From Rhizomys pruinosus (lineage: Eukaryota > Chordata > Mammalia > Rodentia > Spalacidae): a DNA stretch of 64,000 bases. Shown here in pieces: positions 12,074 to 23,546 of this stretch; within the stretch, counting starts at the first letter, position 1, and every line of letters starts with the position of its first letter. Location of the stretch: assembly GCA_009823505.1 (NCBI GenBank), contig VZQC01009936.1:416326-480325 (forward strand), written 5' to 3'. The notes beneath the pieces were generated by a model. The model searched no databases and had not been told where the DNA came from. It was given only the letters and a program-made list of their open reading frames with translations. The position numbers and the translations under genes are program-made.

Positions 12074-12357
12074 TATATTAGTTACTCTTCTCTTCCCATG
12101 ATAAAACATGGAGACCCAGGAAACTCATGGAAGGAAGAGTTTATTGGGTTTGAGTTTCCAGAGTGATGAGAGTAGATCATGGAGGGAGACATCACAGGAG
12201 GCAGAATGCTGGGCACTCACATTTTCCAGAAAAGAAGATGAGGCTGTGAACTTTCAAAGTCTGCCTCCAGTGACATGCTTCCTCCAGCAAGGCCACACCT
12301 CCTGGTATTAGGATATATTTGAGACATACTCCATGGTAATAGAGGTTTGATACCACA
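12074..12357 (-). mobile_element. LTR (right copy) of the same element, type B
   Basis: Same order as the left copy: gttactcttc...gataaaacatgg, gagtttattgg (antisense AATAAA), ccagcaaggccacacctcctgg, ending taccaca. It is shorter and more diverged than the left copy. On the minus strand it is the 5' LTR. No matching duplication is visible at the outer ends, so the insertion is old. Confidence 0.72.
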
Positions 12358-13951
12358 ATGTCAAGTTTACTTTTTGTCAGTGCTCAACAAAGTCCCTGTT
12401 ATAACAGGAAATAGTATGGTGGAGACTGACAGCCTGGATCCCATCTTGAGGGCTTTAAGAGATTCTGTTAGCTTATTTCAGATTTAGGCAATACAAACAG
12501 ATGAAATACATAAAAAGATCAATTATTACAGTGATAAGCCACACACACATGCACACACACACATGTTGCACAATTTTAAAGAATATAATGTTAATTTGTT
12601 AAATAAAGGAAATTATCTCCTATTCTGAAATCCCCCAACATTCTGAATACTCAGGAGTAACAGACAGCTTCCCTCAGATTTTTAATTAAATACAAATTTA
12701 CTACTAGAAGACAGGGAATTACAAATTCAAAAATGGCTTCAAGGTGATTTCTAGAACAGTAACTATTTACATATGGTAATTCAGCTTACATATACAGAAG
12801 CAATTTCAAATAACTGTCAGCATTTTAAAAGGTTTCTAAGGCATTGATGGTGCTTAGAAATATTTAAACTTAATATCCTCATTTCATTTAGTTAGTAATG
12901 ATGTGTGATAAATAAATATTTAATTCAGGCTAATCCATATTTATTGGTTGCAGCAACATAAATACCTTTTATCTCTCTCATCTTCCATTTTTTTCCTCTG
13001 TGGAGAAAGAAAGTTATGGATCTCCCACTGGCAAAACAGTGCTTAAGGATCAAAACATTCAGAGAAGTTCATTAAGACACAGCTCTGAGCCTGGGCTACC
13101 CATGCTGTGGAAGCACCCAGCTATCCCTGTCTTCACTGATGAGCTTGTCCAATATCAACTTTAGTCTCTCGATACACAAGTATCTGACAGACAATCTCAG
13201 AGTTGAATAGGCATCCATAGTTGTTCAAATGTTTCATTATTCAGAGTTCTGCTGCTAACAATATCTCCTTAGCCTCTGATCTCACTGTGGCCAACAATGG
13301 TCTCTGAACTGATTCATACATAAAGATATAAAGGAAGACAATGTATCATTGAGGAACAGCAACAAAATAAACAGGATGGCAGTTTCAGTTGCTGATGGCA
13401 GTTGGTCTTCTCTCCAAATGGACCCTGAGCACTTTCATCTTGTAAATTCTTGGACACATTACCTTCTTTCCATGTAAGATGTCATTATTTCAGTTTTATA
13501 TGTGGACATTCATTCCAGAAGTGGATTCTGAGCAGGCGGTGTCATCCTATCAGATCTACAGGAGGATCACCAAGAATGTAAAAGCCACACAGGATTCTAG
13601 ATTGTCTAAGACTAAAATTCAGGGAAGCTGGCAGCTCTGATGAGATCATCAGGAAATCATGAAAGTCCTCTTTGGCACCAATGTTCCCTTTTCACTATTA
13701 GAGAATAGGTGCGGTTCTTCAAGATCTTACACTGGGCTCCAAATTCAAGTTCAGCTGCCTGCAGAGCCCTGGGGTCTTAAGACAACTAGAACAATGCACA
13801 CTCTTGTCATTACCATTAGAATGAAGCCAAACTGATGTGGGCTGTGCCTTTACCAAAGCTGCAGCTGACCTGGTAATGTATTTACCAAAACCATCAAATT
13901 ATCTTAGCCCGTTATTTTTTTTCCTGCTGTAACAGGACACCCCAGGCTAAG
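12358..13951. other. Unrecognised DNA
   Basis: About 1.6 kb with a CA-rich patch at 12539-12565. No open frame of note and no recognised repeat family. The stretch 12780-12990 is AT-rich and could be conserved non-coding DNA, but that cannot be judged from one sequence. Confidence 0.4.
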
Positions 13952-13955
13952 TAAT

Positions 13956-14499
13956 TGTTAGGACCAGGCCAGAAAGAGTTAATCAAAAGGAAAGAGTTAA
14001 CTATGCAGGAGCAACTCTCTAGTTGAAGCAAGCCTGGTTCCCATGACTACCTTAACCACAAGAATACAGTCCAACCCTGAGTTCCTAGTTCCCACAGCTA
14101 CCTGAGGTCAAGATGAACTTTCCCAGCCCTGAAGGAGTGCTTCCTACCCTCTAAGAAGCCCATTCCTCTCCAAGGGGCTTCATGCTGCTAAACACAACCA
14201 ATCAGCTTAAAGGTCACCACTGCCCCCATTGTGTTTCTATAGCCAGGCAATTGTGTATGTATGATGTCACCAAATTCCTCTAGTTTGTGGGGTTTGTCTT
14301 TAAAAGGTCTCTGTAATAGACAGGGCAGGGGTCATCCCTGTGTGGAATGAGTTGCGTCTCTGACACATCAACAATTGGCTCCCTTGATGTGTCAGTTTTC
14401 TTAATTGGGTTCTGGTGCACCAGCAAATTAAATAAATTTCATATTAATCTGTGGCCCCTCATTGGTTTCTTTTGTGAGTGGGGCAGTTCGAGTTCAACA
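13956..14499 (+). mobile_element. Solo LTR, ERV class I type
   Basis: A 544-bp LTR bounded by TG...CA with the 4-bp duplication taat at 13952-13955 and 14500-14503. A 4-bp duplication is typical of gammaretrovirus-like (class I) elements. Internal signals run in the right order. No internal gene lies on either side, so it is a solo LTR left by recombination between two LTRs. Confidence 0.85.
14198..14436 (+). promoter_or_regulatory. LTR core promoter and poly(A) signal
   Basis: Within the solo LTR: CCAAT at 14198-14202, a TATA-like tttaaaag at 14299-14306, and AATAAA at 14431-14436. The spacing fits U3-R-U5. Present-day activity is unknown. Confidence 0.7.
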
Positions 14500-14503
14500 T
14501 AAT

Positions 14504-15340
14504 TGCAATAAGCATAAATTTATATGTCTCAGAACGTGGTTCCAACCTTCAGTGAGGCTGTCACACTGGGCCACAACAATGTCCAGGGAAAGCAGGCAGG
14601 ACTGAGACAGAGGATCAAAGGGCCTAAGCAGCAGCATCTAGGACTGCCCTGCCACTCAAGCCTTTCTCCTGCCATAACCTCCTCCATCCTCCCACAAAGG
14701 GCAAAGCTCTCATGATGCAATTCTCTCTTAAATTCCCACTTCTTAACAGTTAAAATGGCAATTAAATTGCATCATGTGTTTTCAAGAGTCATAAAACACA
14801 GCATGTGTAACCACAGCAATGATCTCAGCTCCTATTCTAACTCATATTTTGCTCTTTCACTGAGTGAAATTCTACTCACCATTTTTCTGGAGGGTTTGTA
14901 ATTTCTTAAATAAATGGAATTAAAATATTGGGATGATTAGGCATTTGCTGATAGAGTGTTTTATAATATAGTTTATATTTATATCAATCTAAATTCATTT
15001 TAACCATAATGAAAAATATAAGCATTATATTTTCTCTATTATATTAAATATTGATGCTAAAATTCATGGATTCTGTATACATCATTTAAATATATTTACT
15101 TTAGTAGTGTAAATACATGGACACATATTAAATGTAAATCAACAGAAAAAGGATTTAAAGTGTGTGTCAGGAGTCAGAGACGTCGGTGTGAAATCTAATT
15201 AACCTGATGGGTATTCAGATGATCTGCAAATTGGCATGTGTGTGCACAGGTTTGTAAGCACACATAAACTGACCTTCTCAGGAGAGAGGAGTATAAGTAC
15301 CATGTTTAGTTTCTAATTATTTTTATCCAAGAAAAGTGTA
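14504..15340. other. No recognised feature
   Basis: AT-rich DNA; two overlapping 63-codon frames on opposite strands at 14524-14720 are chance. Nothing is recognised. Confidence 0.4.
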
Positions 15341-15342
15341 AT

Positions 15343-15425
15343 AGGGATGGGAGAGAGGTCTCATTGGCTGGGAGCACTGGCTACTCTACCCAGGTTTGGT
15401 TTCAAGCACCCATGTGGCAGCTACT
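15343..15425 (+). mobile_element. B2 SINE, 5' part
   Basis: The B2 head (gggatgggagagaggtctcattggctgggagcactggct...catgtggcagctact as spaced blocks) stops abruptly at 15425. The missing 3' part resumes at 16864, so one B2 is split by an L1 insertion. Confidence 0.85.
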
Positions 15426-16856
15426 CCATTGATGCAGAGAAACCCTTTGACAAAATCCAGCATCTCTTCATGTTTAAAGTCCTAGAGGAAATCAGGCTGG
15501 AGGGATCATTCCTCAATGTAATCAAAGCCATATACAGGAAACCCACAGCCAATATCATCCCAAATGGGGAAACAACAGAAGCATTCCCCTTAAAGGTAGG
15601 AACTTGGCAAGGCTGCCCCCTGTCACCACTCCTCTTCAATATAGTGCTTGAAACCCTTGCTAGGGCAATAAGGCAAGAAAAGGAAATTAAAGGTGTTCTA
15701 ATAGGAAAAGAGGAAGTCAATCTATCCCTTTTTGCAGATGATATGATTATCTACCTAAGGGATGCCAAGAACTCCACCAGAAAACTCCTAGAAACGATTA
15801 AGAGCTTCAGTAAAGTGGCAGGATACAAAATAAATCTAGAAAAATCAGTAGCCTTTCTCTACACCAACAACAAGCAACTGAAGAAGGACTACAAGGAGAC
15901 CTTCCCACTCACAATACCCTCAAAAACAATAAAATACCTAGGAACAAACCTAACGAAAGATATCAAGGATCTCTACAACAAAAATTTTAAACCCCTGAAG
16001 AAAGAAATTGAGGAAGACACCAGAAGATGGACAAACCTCCCATGCTCATGGATTGGGAAAATAAATATAGTAAAAATGTCCATCCTACCCAAACTCGTGT
16101 ACAGATTTAATGCAATACTAATCAAAATCCCCAAGAGCTTCTTCACAGGCTTGGAAAAAAAAATCCTCAATTTCATTTGCAAAAACAAAAGACCCCAAAT
16201 AGCCAAAGCAACCCTGGGCAAAAAGAACAATACAGGGGGGATTGCTCTACCAGACATCAAACTATACTACAGGGCTATAGTCATAAAAACAGCTTGGTAC
16301 TGGCACAAAAACAGACCAGTTGACCAATGGAATAAAACTGAAGATCCAAACCTGAGCACACACAATTTCAGCCACCTCATATTTGACAAGGTGGCCAAGA
16401 AGACACATTGGAGGAAAGACAGCATCTTCAGCAGGTGGTGCTGACAAAACTGGATCACCACATGTAGAAGAATGAAATTAAACCCCTACCTCTCGCCCTG
16501 TACAAAAGTCAATTCCAGATGGATCAAAGACCTCAACGTGAAACCCAAAACTCTGGAGGTGATAGAAGAGAAGTTTGGCAGCAGACTACAAGACATAGGT
16601 GTAGGAAAAGACTTCCTAAATCAGACAGCAGCTGCACAAGAAATAAGATTGACAATTGACAAATGGGACCTCATTAAACTCAAAAGCTTCTGTACATCAA
16701 AAGAAACAATAAAGAAAGTGAAGAGAAAACCTACAGAATGGGAGGAAACCTTCACTGCAGATACATCTGACAAAGCATTAATTTTCAGAGTATACAAGCT
16801 ACTCAAAAAACAAAGAAGAAAGAAAACAAATGAATCACTCAAAAGATGGAGCAAAG
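15426..16856 (+). pseudogene. L1 ORF2 internal fragment (reverse transcriptase to C-terminus)
   Basis: A fragment of L1 ORF2 on the plus strand. It starts inside the reverse transcriptase domain at [11 protein letters not shown] and includes [14 protein letters not shown] and the catalytic FADD box (codons at 15731-15742). It continues through the thumb and C-terminal region to about KRWSKEL. The frame is open for roughly 340 L1 codons; one in-frame TGA at 16442-16444 replaces a tryptophan codon, then the same frame stays open to the insertion end. Such an intact frame means a recent insertion. It lacks the ORF2 start, the ORF2 end, the 3'UTR and a poly(A) tail. It lies inside a B2, flanked by agctact at 15419-15425 and 16857-16863. 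It cannot encode a working protein. Confidence 0.93.
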
Positions 16857-16863
16857 AGCTACT

Positions 16864-17005
16864 AACCATCCTTAACTCCAGTCCCAGGACATTGGACAAC
16901 CTCTTCTGGCCTCCTCGGACACTGAATGTTCAGATACATACTTACATACATGTAGGCAAACCATTCATACATGTGGAAGAAACAAATATACTTTTAAAAT
17001 TTTAA
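16864..17005 (+). mobile_element. B2 SINE, 3' part
   Basis: Continues the B2 interrupted at 15425: aaccatccttaactccagtcccagg, then cctcttctggcctcctcggacactg, ending in an A-rich tail. Joined across the L1, the two pieces make one B2. Confidence 0.85.
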
Positions 17006-17279
17006 AATAAAAGAACAGTCATTTGGGGGAAATTTCTGATTCTGGACTGAGGAAGAGGATTGAATGTCCTGTTTCCACAAAGCAAGGAAGTCATTTTTTT
17101 AAGTAGGTAAAAGAACACAGTAGTCCACCTAAGGAGCTCCCCACTGATGGCAGGGAAGGGGAATAACAAATAAATAGCCATGTTGTATATAATCCCAAAT
17201 ATAAAATATATCCATGATTCTAGGCAAGTAACAGTAGTCCCCTCTTTATAATAAGAGTATTGGAGGTTCATGGTGCCAT
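17006..17279. other. No recognised feature
   Basis: AT-rich DNA before the duplicated block; nothing recognised. Confidence 0.35.
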
Positions 17280-17590
17280 TTCCCTGCCTCTGTGTTCCTT
17301 ATTGTCTGAGTTCTTCAAGGATGTACAGCCTTTCCTGTGTTTAATATTACCCCCTTCCCAAATCCTATCAGTTCAGAATACAATGGGGTGAGATTCCTTC
17401 ATCGTTTTCTGACCCTTGGGCAGAGTCATATAACAGACTGCCTGTAACTTTTCAACCAAAGAATAGATTGAGAGCTCATGGATAAGCAGGCACCAGCTGA
17501 GAGTGAGGTAAAGCTCTTCTGCATGTCTGTGATTCTCACATTGAGCTCTAAATGCCACACAGTGCAAAAATACCTTAAGGAGTTATTGTT
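17280..17590. repeat. Diverged direct repeat, copy 1
   Basis: Resembles 17870-18180 at a constant offset of about 591 bp. Best block: ctgtaacttttcaacc near 17442, followed by gagagct...gtctgtgattct. The family is unknown; it could be a degraded LTR or a local duplication. Confidence 0.6.
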
Positions 17591-17869
17591 TTACAATTTC
17601 CTCCTCTTTTCTTTGGGTAGTCTTGGTTAAAATTAAGAGTTTTTAAATGGTTCTAGCATTTTTTTTTGTTTACTCTTTTCATCATAGGACAGATAGTACT
17701 TGTTGGGATTATGTTCTTTTCTTCCCCAAATTTCTGACTACCAAGGCAGTACTTGATAGTCCAGCTTCTCTACTTTGCTTCATGCCTGAACTTGCAGGCT
17801 TGTCATAGAACATCCCTCCAGGCCCTGCTCCTCAGAGAACAATGACTTTTATATTTCTAACCTCGTTTC
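17591..17869. other. Spacer between repeat copies
   Basis: Unrecognised pyrimidine-rich sequence. Confidence 0.35.
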
Positions 17870-18180
17870 CTTGCCCCCTTATTTCCTCTTTGGCTGAGTT
17901 ATCAGGGACAGATAAACTTCGTGTTGTATTGTTCCATCCCACATTCTCCATCCTACAAGTTTCTAATGTATATCCTGGGGCTTCCAATTCCTTTCTTTTC
18001 TGATACTTGGGTTCAGTTACACAGCAGACTCCCTGTAACTTTTCAGCCTTAGGATGAACTGAGAGCTTCTAGACAGGCAGCTGTCACTGGGGAGGATCAA
18101 ATATCTCCTGCTCGTCTGTGATTCTTTGACTAGTTCCAATACACCTCATGCTGAAAATGCACCATAATGTTTCATTCTTT
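17870..18180. repeat. Diverged direct repeat, copy 2
   Basis: Second copy of the block at 17280-17590 in the same orientation, with ctgtaacttttcagcc near 18033 and cgtctgtgattctt near 18114. Confidence 0.6.
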
Positions 18181-19319
18181 ACATGGAAATATAAAAATGA
18201 ATAAATAGGTTGGATTTCATCCTCAACATTAGCCCTGCTCTGCAGGAGGGTTTACTTCTGAAGCAATCCTCATATGGGTTTAAGTGACATCAGAGCTGTG
18301 GGTTTCTCCTGTAGCCCTCCCACATTACCCCATCCATGGTGGAGTTGGAGATGTGCTCTGTTTCCCACAGCTCTTCACACCTCTTAGCCCGTCATGATTC
18401 TCAGCGCTCCTTGATCTTATTTATTTCGTGTTCTTTATCTTCTTATGGAATGTTATCTTTCTTTTGTGCCCTGATTCATGTCGTGTACAGAGTCAAGGGG
18501 AAGAAGGTCCCCTTCCACCATCATCAAACCGTGAAAGCCTCAGGATGCCTCCAAACTGGAGAAATGAAATGACATCTTTGGTGGGGGCAAGGAGGGAGGG
18601 AGGACTCTGAAACTCCTCATTCCTGTCACTGTCTCTCTCACCAGGTTGGTGCTGCCTTGATCCAGCTCAGGCTTGGTGGTGGGAGTGTGTGGAGCATTGC
18701 ACAGGTTTACTCGTCACCTGTCAACTTGGGTGGACTATCACCAACTAGAAAGCATGAGTAATCACATCTGTAGAAAGAAGAAAAAAAAAACAGTAGTTCA
18801 ATTCCTAATATACTTCTGATCTTCATTTTTATAGTAAAACTAAGAATCTGTACTGACTTTTCATGTGATCATTCTGATTTAAAGCTATGTGTATTTCTGT
18901 AGTTATGAATCACATTATTTTTTGTAACATGAGTAAAATCTGAAAAATTTGAAAAAAAAGGATTATTGTCTTCTTATTTTAATTATTTTTACTTGGAGTT
19001 GAATAGGGCATATCACACTTTCTCTCTTCCCAAGGCACTGTTTCATTTTAATTTTGACAGTATCACAACTGCAGTGTGCTAAGCTCCCATTCACCCTCAG
19101 CTACTGTGTATCATCCCAAACAATTTTACTCAAACTTTTAACCAAAAATTATTGTTTACCATGTAAACAAGCTCATTGGCTCCTCAGATCCCTTAGGACC
19201 TCTCCTTGCTCTCCGACCAAGATGCTGAATGGATGTTGGTTTGTACACTTTACAAATCAGTGTAAAGCACTGTGAAAAGCAGCATGTGCTTTTCTTATTG
19301 CAAACAATGAGAGATATTT
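18181..19319. other. No recognised feature
   Basis: About 1.1 kb of unassigned DNA with frames under 80 codons. No repeat is recognised. Confidence 0.4.
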
Positions 19320-19320
19320 G

Positions 19321-19379
<59 letters not shown>

Positions 19380-19391
19380 CATGTGTGTGTG
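19320..19391. repeat. (GT)n microsatellite
   Basis: Nearly uninterrupted GT dinucleotides, with a tatgcatg break near 19377. The poly-Cys-Val and poly-His-Thr frames across it are artefacts. Confidence 0.97.
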
Positions 19392-20469
19392 CTGGAAGCA
19401 TAGTTCCCAGAATAATCATGGGAAGGAGCGACTGCTTTGCAGCTTGGGTCTGCTCTTGGCCACGTGACTGCTAAGGCACAGGCTGCCTCTTTTCTACATG
19501 TTGGTGCTCTGTGCCTTATGCTACAGTCTCCTCTTTGCCCTCAAGTACCTCTTCTCCTTCTCCTTTTTTTGATGAGGAGGGTGCATTCAAGCAGTCACTG
19601 TGGCTGTGTGTTCATGATTGCCAGGGTCACAGATCACACCATGTGCAGGTAGCAGTACCCACCACACTCTTCCCATCCTTTGGCTCCCACAGTCTTTTAT
19701 CTTTCTTCTTTATTGTTCCCAAGGCCCTGGAGGGAGTGATAGAGATTTGAATTTGAGACTGATAATTCAGCAGTCATTTATTCTTGGCATTTTGGCCAGT
19801 TATGAGCCCATACTTTGACACTGCTTACTGTGGAAAGGTTTCTCTGACCAAGGCTGAAGGCTGCAGATATTTTAAAGCTTTGAGAATGGGTTTATTTTTA
19901 GTGAAATTTTAAACAAAAATTGCTGATTTTTTTCCCCTATTTTCTCAAATGGAACTTAAAAGTGCCCTTCAAATCTCTCTGAATGCTTTGTCGGAGTGAT
20001 TTCCCACATGCTTGCAAGCTTTGCAGACTTATAAAACAGCACTCATGTATACACTCTTATTTCCTTTTAGAGATCTCAAATTTCCTCTACACCCTTCACA
20101 TTATATGCCCCTTTGCTTTTCATTATGGATGAAGTTATATGACAGGTGGCTTAATAAGCTATTTGCCATTCATTATGCTGCAAAAATGTGGCACTCATCC
20201 TCTCCTGCCTCCAAGTTATGTGTTGAGTTGCTCTCACCTCTTTCAGGTGAGCTTAGCATATTTACAATAATTTTCATAGAAAAGTCTCACCCTCGTGATA
20301 AGTCTATAAATGCTGAATGTGCTTCCTGTTTCCGGTCCTGTAAAAAATGTGAGTTGGGATGTTACTTAGCAACGTTCTCCTCTCAAGAGAAATTCTCTTA
20401 TTCCTCTCTCATTCCCAGTGAGATGGAACTCTTGCCCTATCTTCCTTACGTCTCTCCTCAGGGACATAG
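19392..20469. other. Unrecognised DNA with a 156-codon open frame
   Basis: Contains an ATG frame of 156 codons (20012-20482, plus strand). Its translation has no domain, signal peptide or repeat that I recognise, and there are no splice or promoter cues. I treat it as a chance frame. Confidence 0.4.
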
Positions 20470-20990
20470 TGGGTCAAAGTAAAAGGAGAATTCTCACCTC
20501 AACAGAGATGAAATGTAGTTTATTCTGGAGCCAAAAATGAGTGACCATAGCCTTGAAACACAGATTCAGGTTGCTCAGATTCCATGTTCTAATATGGTTA
20601 CAGTTACATTATGATTTTTATAGTAACACCACAAAGAAAAGTCATAAAACAAGACCCTTTCAAATAGATTGGTGGACACATTCAGTAGACAGGTCTACTA
20701 TAGGTCTTAGTTGCTATCTGATAGCATTCTTAGCCTTTTGATTGGTGGGGAACTATTTTTGTTTTTGTTGTTGTTGTTGCTACGGTAATACATTTCATCA
20801 GTCACAAGAATATAAAGGAAGAAACAGGTAGGCAGTGGTGGCTATTTATGGCTAAACAAGGCCTTAGATAGAATGTATCTGGATTTGCAACATTCCAGAG
20901 TCTCTACAATCACTGAAGTGCTGGTCAGTTGTTTAACTTTACAGGAAGTTCAGTCCAAGATGGAGGATTTTCTGGGAACTTTTCCTTCAC
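20470..20990 (-). mobile_element. Possible antisense LTR
   Basis: On the minus strand it shows a CCAAT box (antisense attgg near 20740) and AATAAA (antisense tttatt near 20520) in U3-R order, followed by an R/U5-like end. Terminal TG/CA and duplications were not found, so the limits are approximate. A GTT run lies at 20768-20780. Confidence 0.4.
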
Positions 20991-23061
20991 AAGTGCTTCA
21001 TATATTTTAACTTTTACTGATTGCATAAGTTGTTTTTCATCTGTCATCCATTGGCAGGCAACTTTTGCTGAAGCAAGTAAATGCTCACACTATTTTCTTA
21101 TGAGTCTATGCTGTCAAAGAAGCTGCTGATTTTCAGTTCTCTGCCCTGAGGTCTGTGGCAGTGCTTCATGTTATTCTGATGGTCAAAGAGACAGTAGGAC
21201 TGGGAAAGACAGAAGTTGGACCCTGGCTAGGCTCACTGAAACAAAAAAGAATTTGAAAGGTAGTGTGTCTCTTTAACACTGTTCAAAGCACTGTTCCTCT
21301 TGCAATACTTTTTTCTCCTATATTCTTTCAGGAGAGAATCCCTGTGTATCCTGGGTTTCCCTCAAACTTGTAACACTTCCACCTCAGCCTTTCAGAGTAC
21401 TGATTTTGCTGGTGTACACCATAACTCCCAGGGTGTTCTTATAGGAATTTGAGTCAATCAAACCTTGATAACTGACAGAATCTCACTTGGCTTAAAGGCT
21501 GCAGATACTTGAAAATTTAGACCATATCCACCATCCAATCCTTACTATATACTGACAAAGAAAACACTCCAGAAACAGGAAGACTGATGGAAAATACTTG
21601 TTTATGTTCATTCACTGCCTCACCTTACTAACAACAGTGATGCTCATGTTTCTGGTCAGACTGTGGTAGTATTGCCATGGTACTGAGCTCTCTCTTTACT
21701 TCAGAGCCTTGAATGCCAACTTTACTAACCATAGTAATGGCCAAATCATTGGTTCAAACTGATGCCTCTTCCAGGGTGCTCAGTGAGGCCTAGCAAGATA
21801 CTGGAAATTGCATCTGAATCAACCTCAATCTGCCTGACATTAGTCAATAAATACCTAATGATAAAACCTTAAATATTATGTTTGTGAGAAAACTGAGTGC
21901 TGTGGTAAACTAACCACTTCACTGCCATATCATGGTACTTTAAATTGGTCCATGAGTAACTAATGGTTTTACTATTTGTTTTGTCTTTCTGAGACATTGA
22001 CTTACATAAACAAATTCTTCTATACTTGTTCACTACAAAGGAATAGGGGTAAATCCCATTAAAAGTCAACCACAAATAACTGAAATGCTGTGCCCTTAGC
22101 TACGTGAGTACATGCTGTGGGAAAGGGCCCCCAGGAAGCATTAGTTGTGTGTGGACATCTTTCAGAAGCTTGTCTGACTGCAAATGTTAGTATCTTTGTA
22201 TGTCAATTGCAAATGTTAGTATCTTTGTATGTCATTGTGAGTGGAACTGTGAAGATGTCAGTGTTAGGTCTGGTTTCCTTAGAATACCAAGGGACACACA
22301 GATGTCCACTTCCTCCAGAAGCTGTCAATCTTATGACTTCTTCCCCTTTACCGGAGGTTCCACCAGTGGCTATATAGGGGAACGCCTCCATCACCATCTT
22401 GCTGGCTGCCCACCATGTGCCAAAAGGTAGTCAGTCCTGGCAATTCCTGACTGGTGTGGCAATTCCTGAAGTGACTGGTCTTTTATCTGCAGTTTATGCC
22501 AACTTAGATCTAACATAATGGTGCTGCAAACTCTTATTTGGGGTTGAGATTCTGGATGCTTTTTGGGTTGGGTGTGGCTGATGCTCCCTGGATCTCCCCT
22601 CAAAAACGAATCTAACATTTCTTATTGCAACCCCCTGGGAAATGCCATTTCATAATCATCCGGAGGATCAGCTTCGACATTTTACAATGTGGTACCAGCT
22701 CCTTTGTTCTGTTCCCCTCCCCTCCATTCCCTCTGGTCTCTCCTCTGACCTCTAATCTACTGCTTTCCTGCCTCCATTTCTCCCCTGTCCTTCTCCACCT
22801 TTTAGCCTCCTGTTTTCCATTTGAAATTTCCTGAGAATCAGTATATCAGGAAGTCCGGAAGTCCATGAATCCAGGCCCCAGGCTGGGTCATCATCTGGAA
22901 CTATCCTCTGGGACACTGGAGACAAAATACAGGCCTGTTTTAGTCCCCCCTACTCTGTCTAGGATGCTGGCCTCACAGGCCTGTGGACTCTGTCTGCCAC
23001 CCCTGAAATTAGGGTGGACGCATCCTGATTTTCAGAAGGTGTTTCTGAGGCTAATGGCTTT
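20991..23061. other. Unrecognised DNA
   Basis: About 2 kb with no assignable gene or repeat family, apart from the 29-bp tandem duplication at 22179-22236. A pyrimidine-rich patch lies at 22710-22810. Confidence 0.4.
22179..22236. repeat. 29-bp tandem duplication
   Basis: tgcaaatgttagtatcttt... is repeated twice head to tail (22179-22207, 22208-22236), differing only near the end. The near-identity indicates a recent slippage or duplication event. Confidence 0.9.
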
Positions 23062-23066
23062 ATTTC

Positions 23067-23474
23067 TGTTCTAGTTTGTCTTCCATTGCTGTGACAAAAG
23101 ACCCTGAACCACACCAGCTTGGGGAGGAAAGGGTTTATTCAGCTTACATCTCCCGGGTCACAGTTCATCACTCAGGGAGCCCAAGGCAGGAACTCAGGGC
23201 AGGAACCTGGAGGCAGGAGCTGAAGCACAGGCCATGGAGAAATGCTGTTCACTGGCTTGCTTCCCTTGCTCATGCCCAGCCTGCCCTCTTATACAGTACA
23301 CAACAACCTGCCCAGGGTGGTACTACTCATTGTGGGCTGGGCCTTCCCACACTGCTTGATCATCAAGACAATACTCCACAGATGTGACCACAGGCCAGTC
23401 CAATGGAGCCAATTCCCCAATTGAGGCTCCCTCAACCTAGGTGTGTCAAGTTGACACCAAAGCTATCCAGCACA
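23067..23474 (-). mobile_element. Solo LTR, ERV-L/MaLR type, type A
   Basis: A 408-bp sequence bounded by TG...CA, flanked by the 5-bp duplication atttc at 23062-23066 and 23475-23479. Antisense tttattc near 23135 gives AATAAA on the minus strand. A 5-bp duplication is typical of ERV-L and MaLR elements. The overlapping 103-codon frame is not a gene. Confidence 0.85.
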
Positions 23475-23484
23475 ATTTCTGTCC

Positions 23485-23488
<4 letters not shown>

Positions 23489-23541
<53 letters not shown>
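23489..23541. repeat. (TC)n microsatellite
   Basis: Pure polypyrimidine TC run on the plus strand, beginning 10 bp after the solo LTR's target duplication. Confidence 0.97.

Positions 23542-23546
<5 letters not shown>

Noticed and set aside
15347..16444. 365-codon open frame as a host gene
   Set aside because: Its content is L1 ORF2 reverse transcriptase (FADD and QGCPLSP boxes). The first 26 codons come from an unrelated B2, and the ATG lies in that SINE.
19156..19474. Frames with poly-His-Thr and poly-Cys-Val
   Set aside because: Both strands of a (GT)n microsatellite.
20012..20482. 156-codon plus-strand frame
   Set aside because: No domain, signal or composition that suggests coding. 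In 64 kb of sequence a frame this long can occur by chance.
23067..23474. hAT-type DNA transposon
   Set aside because: First considered for this family, but TG...CA ends, AATAAA and a 5-bp duplication fit an LTR, and there are no 8-bp duplications.
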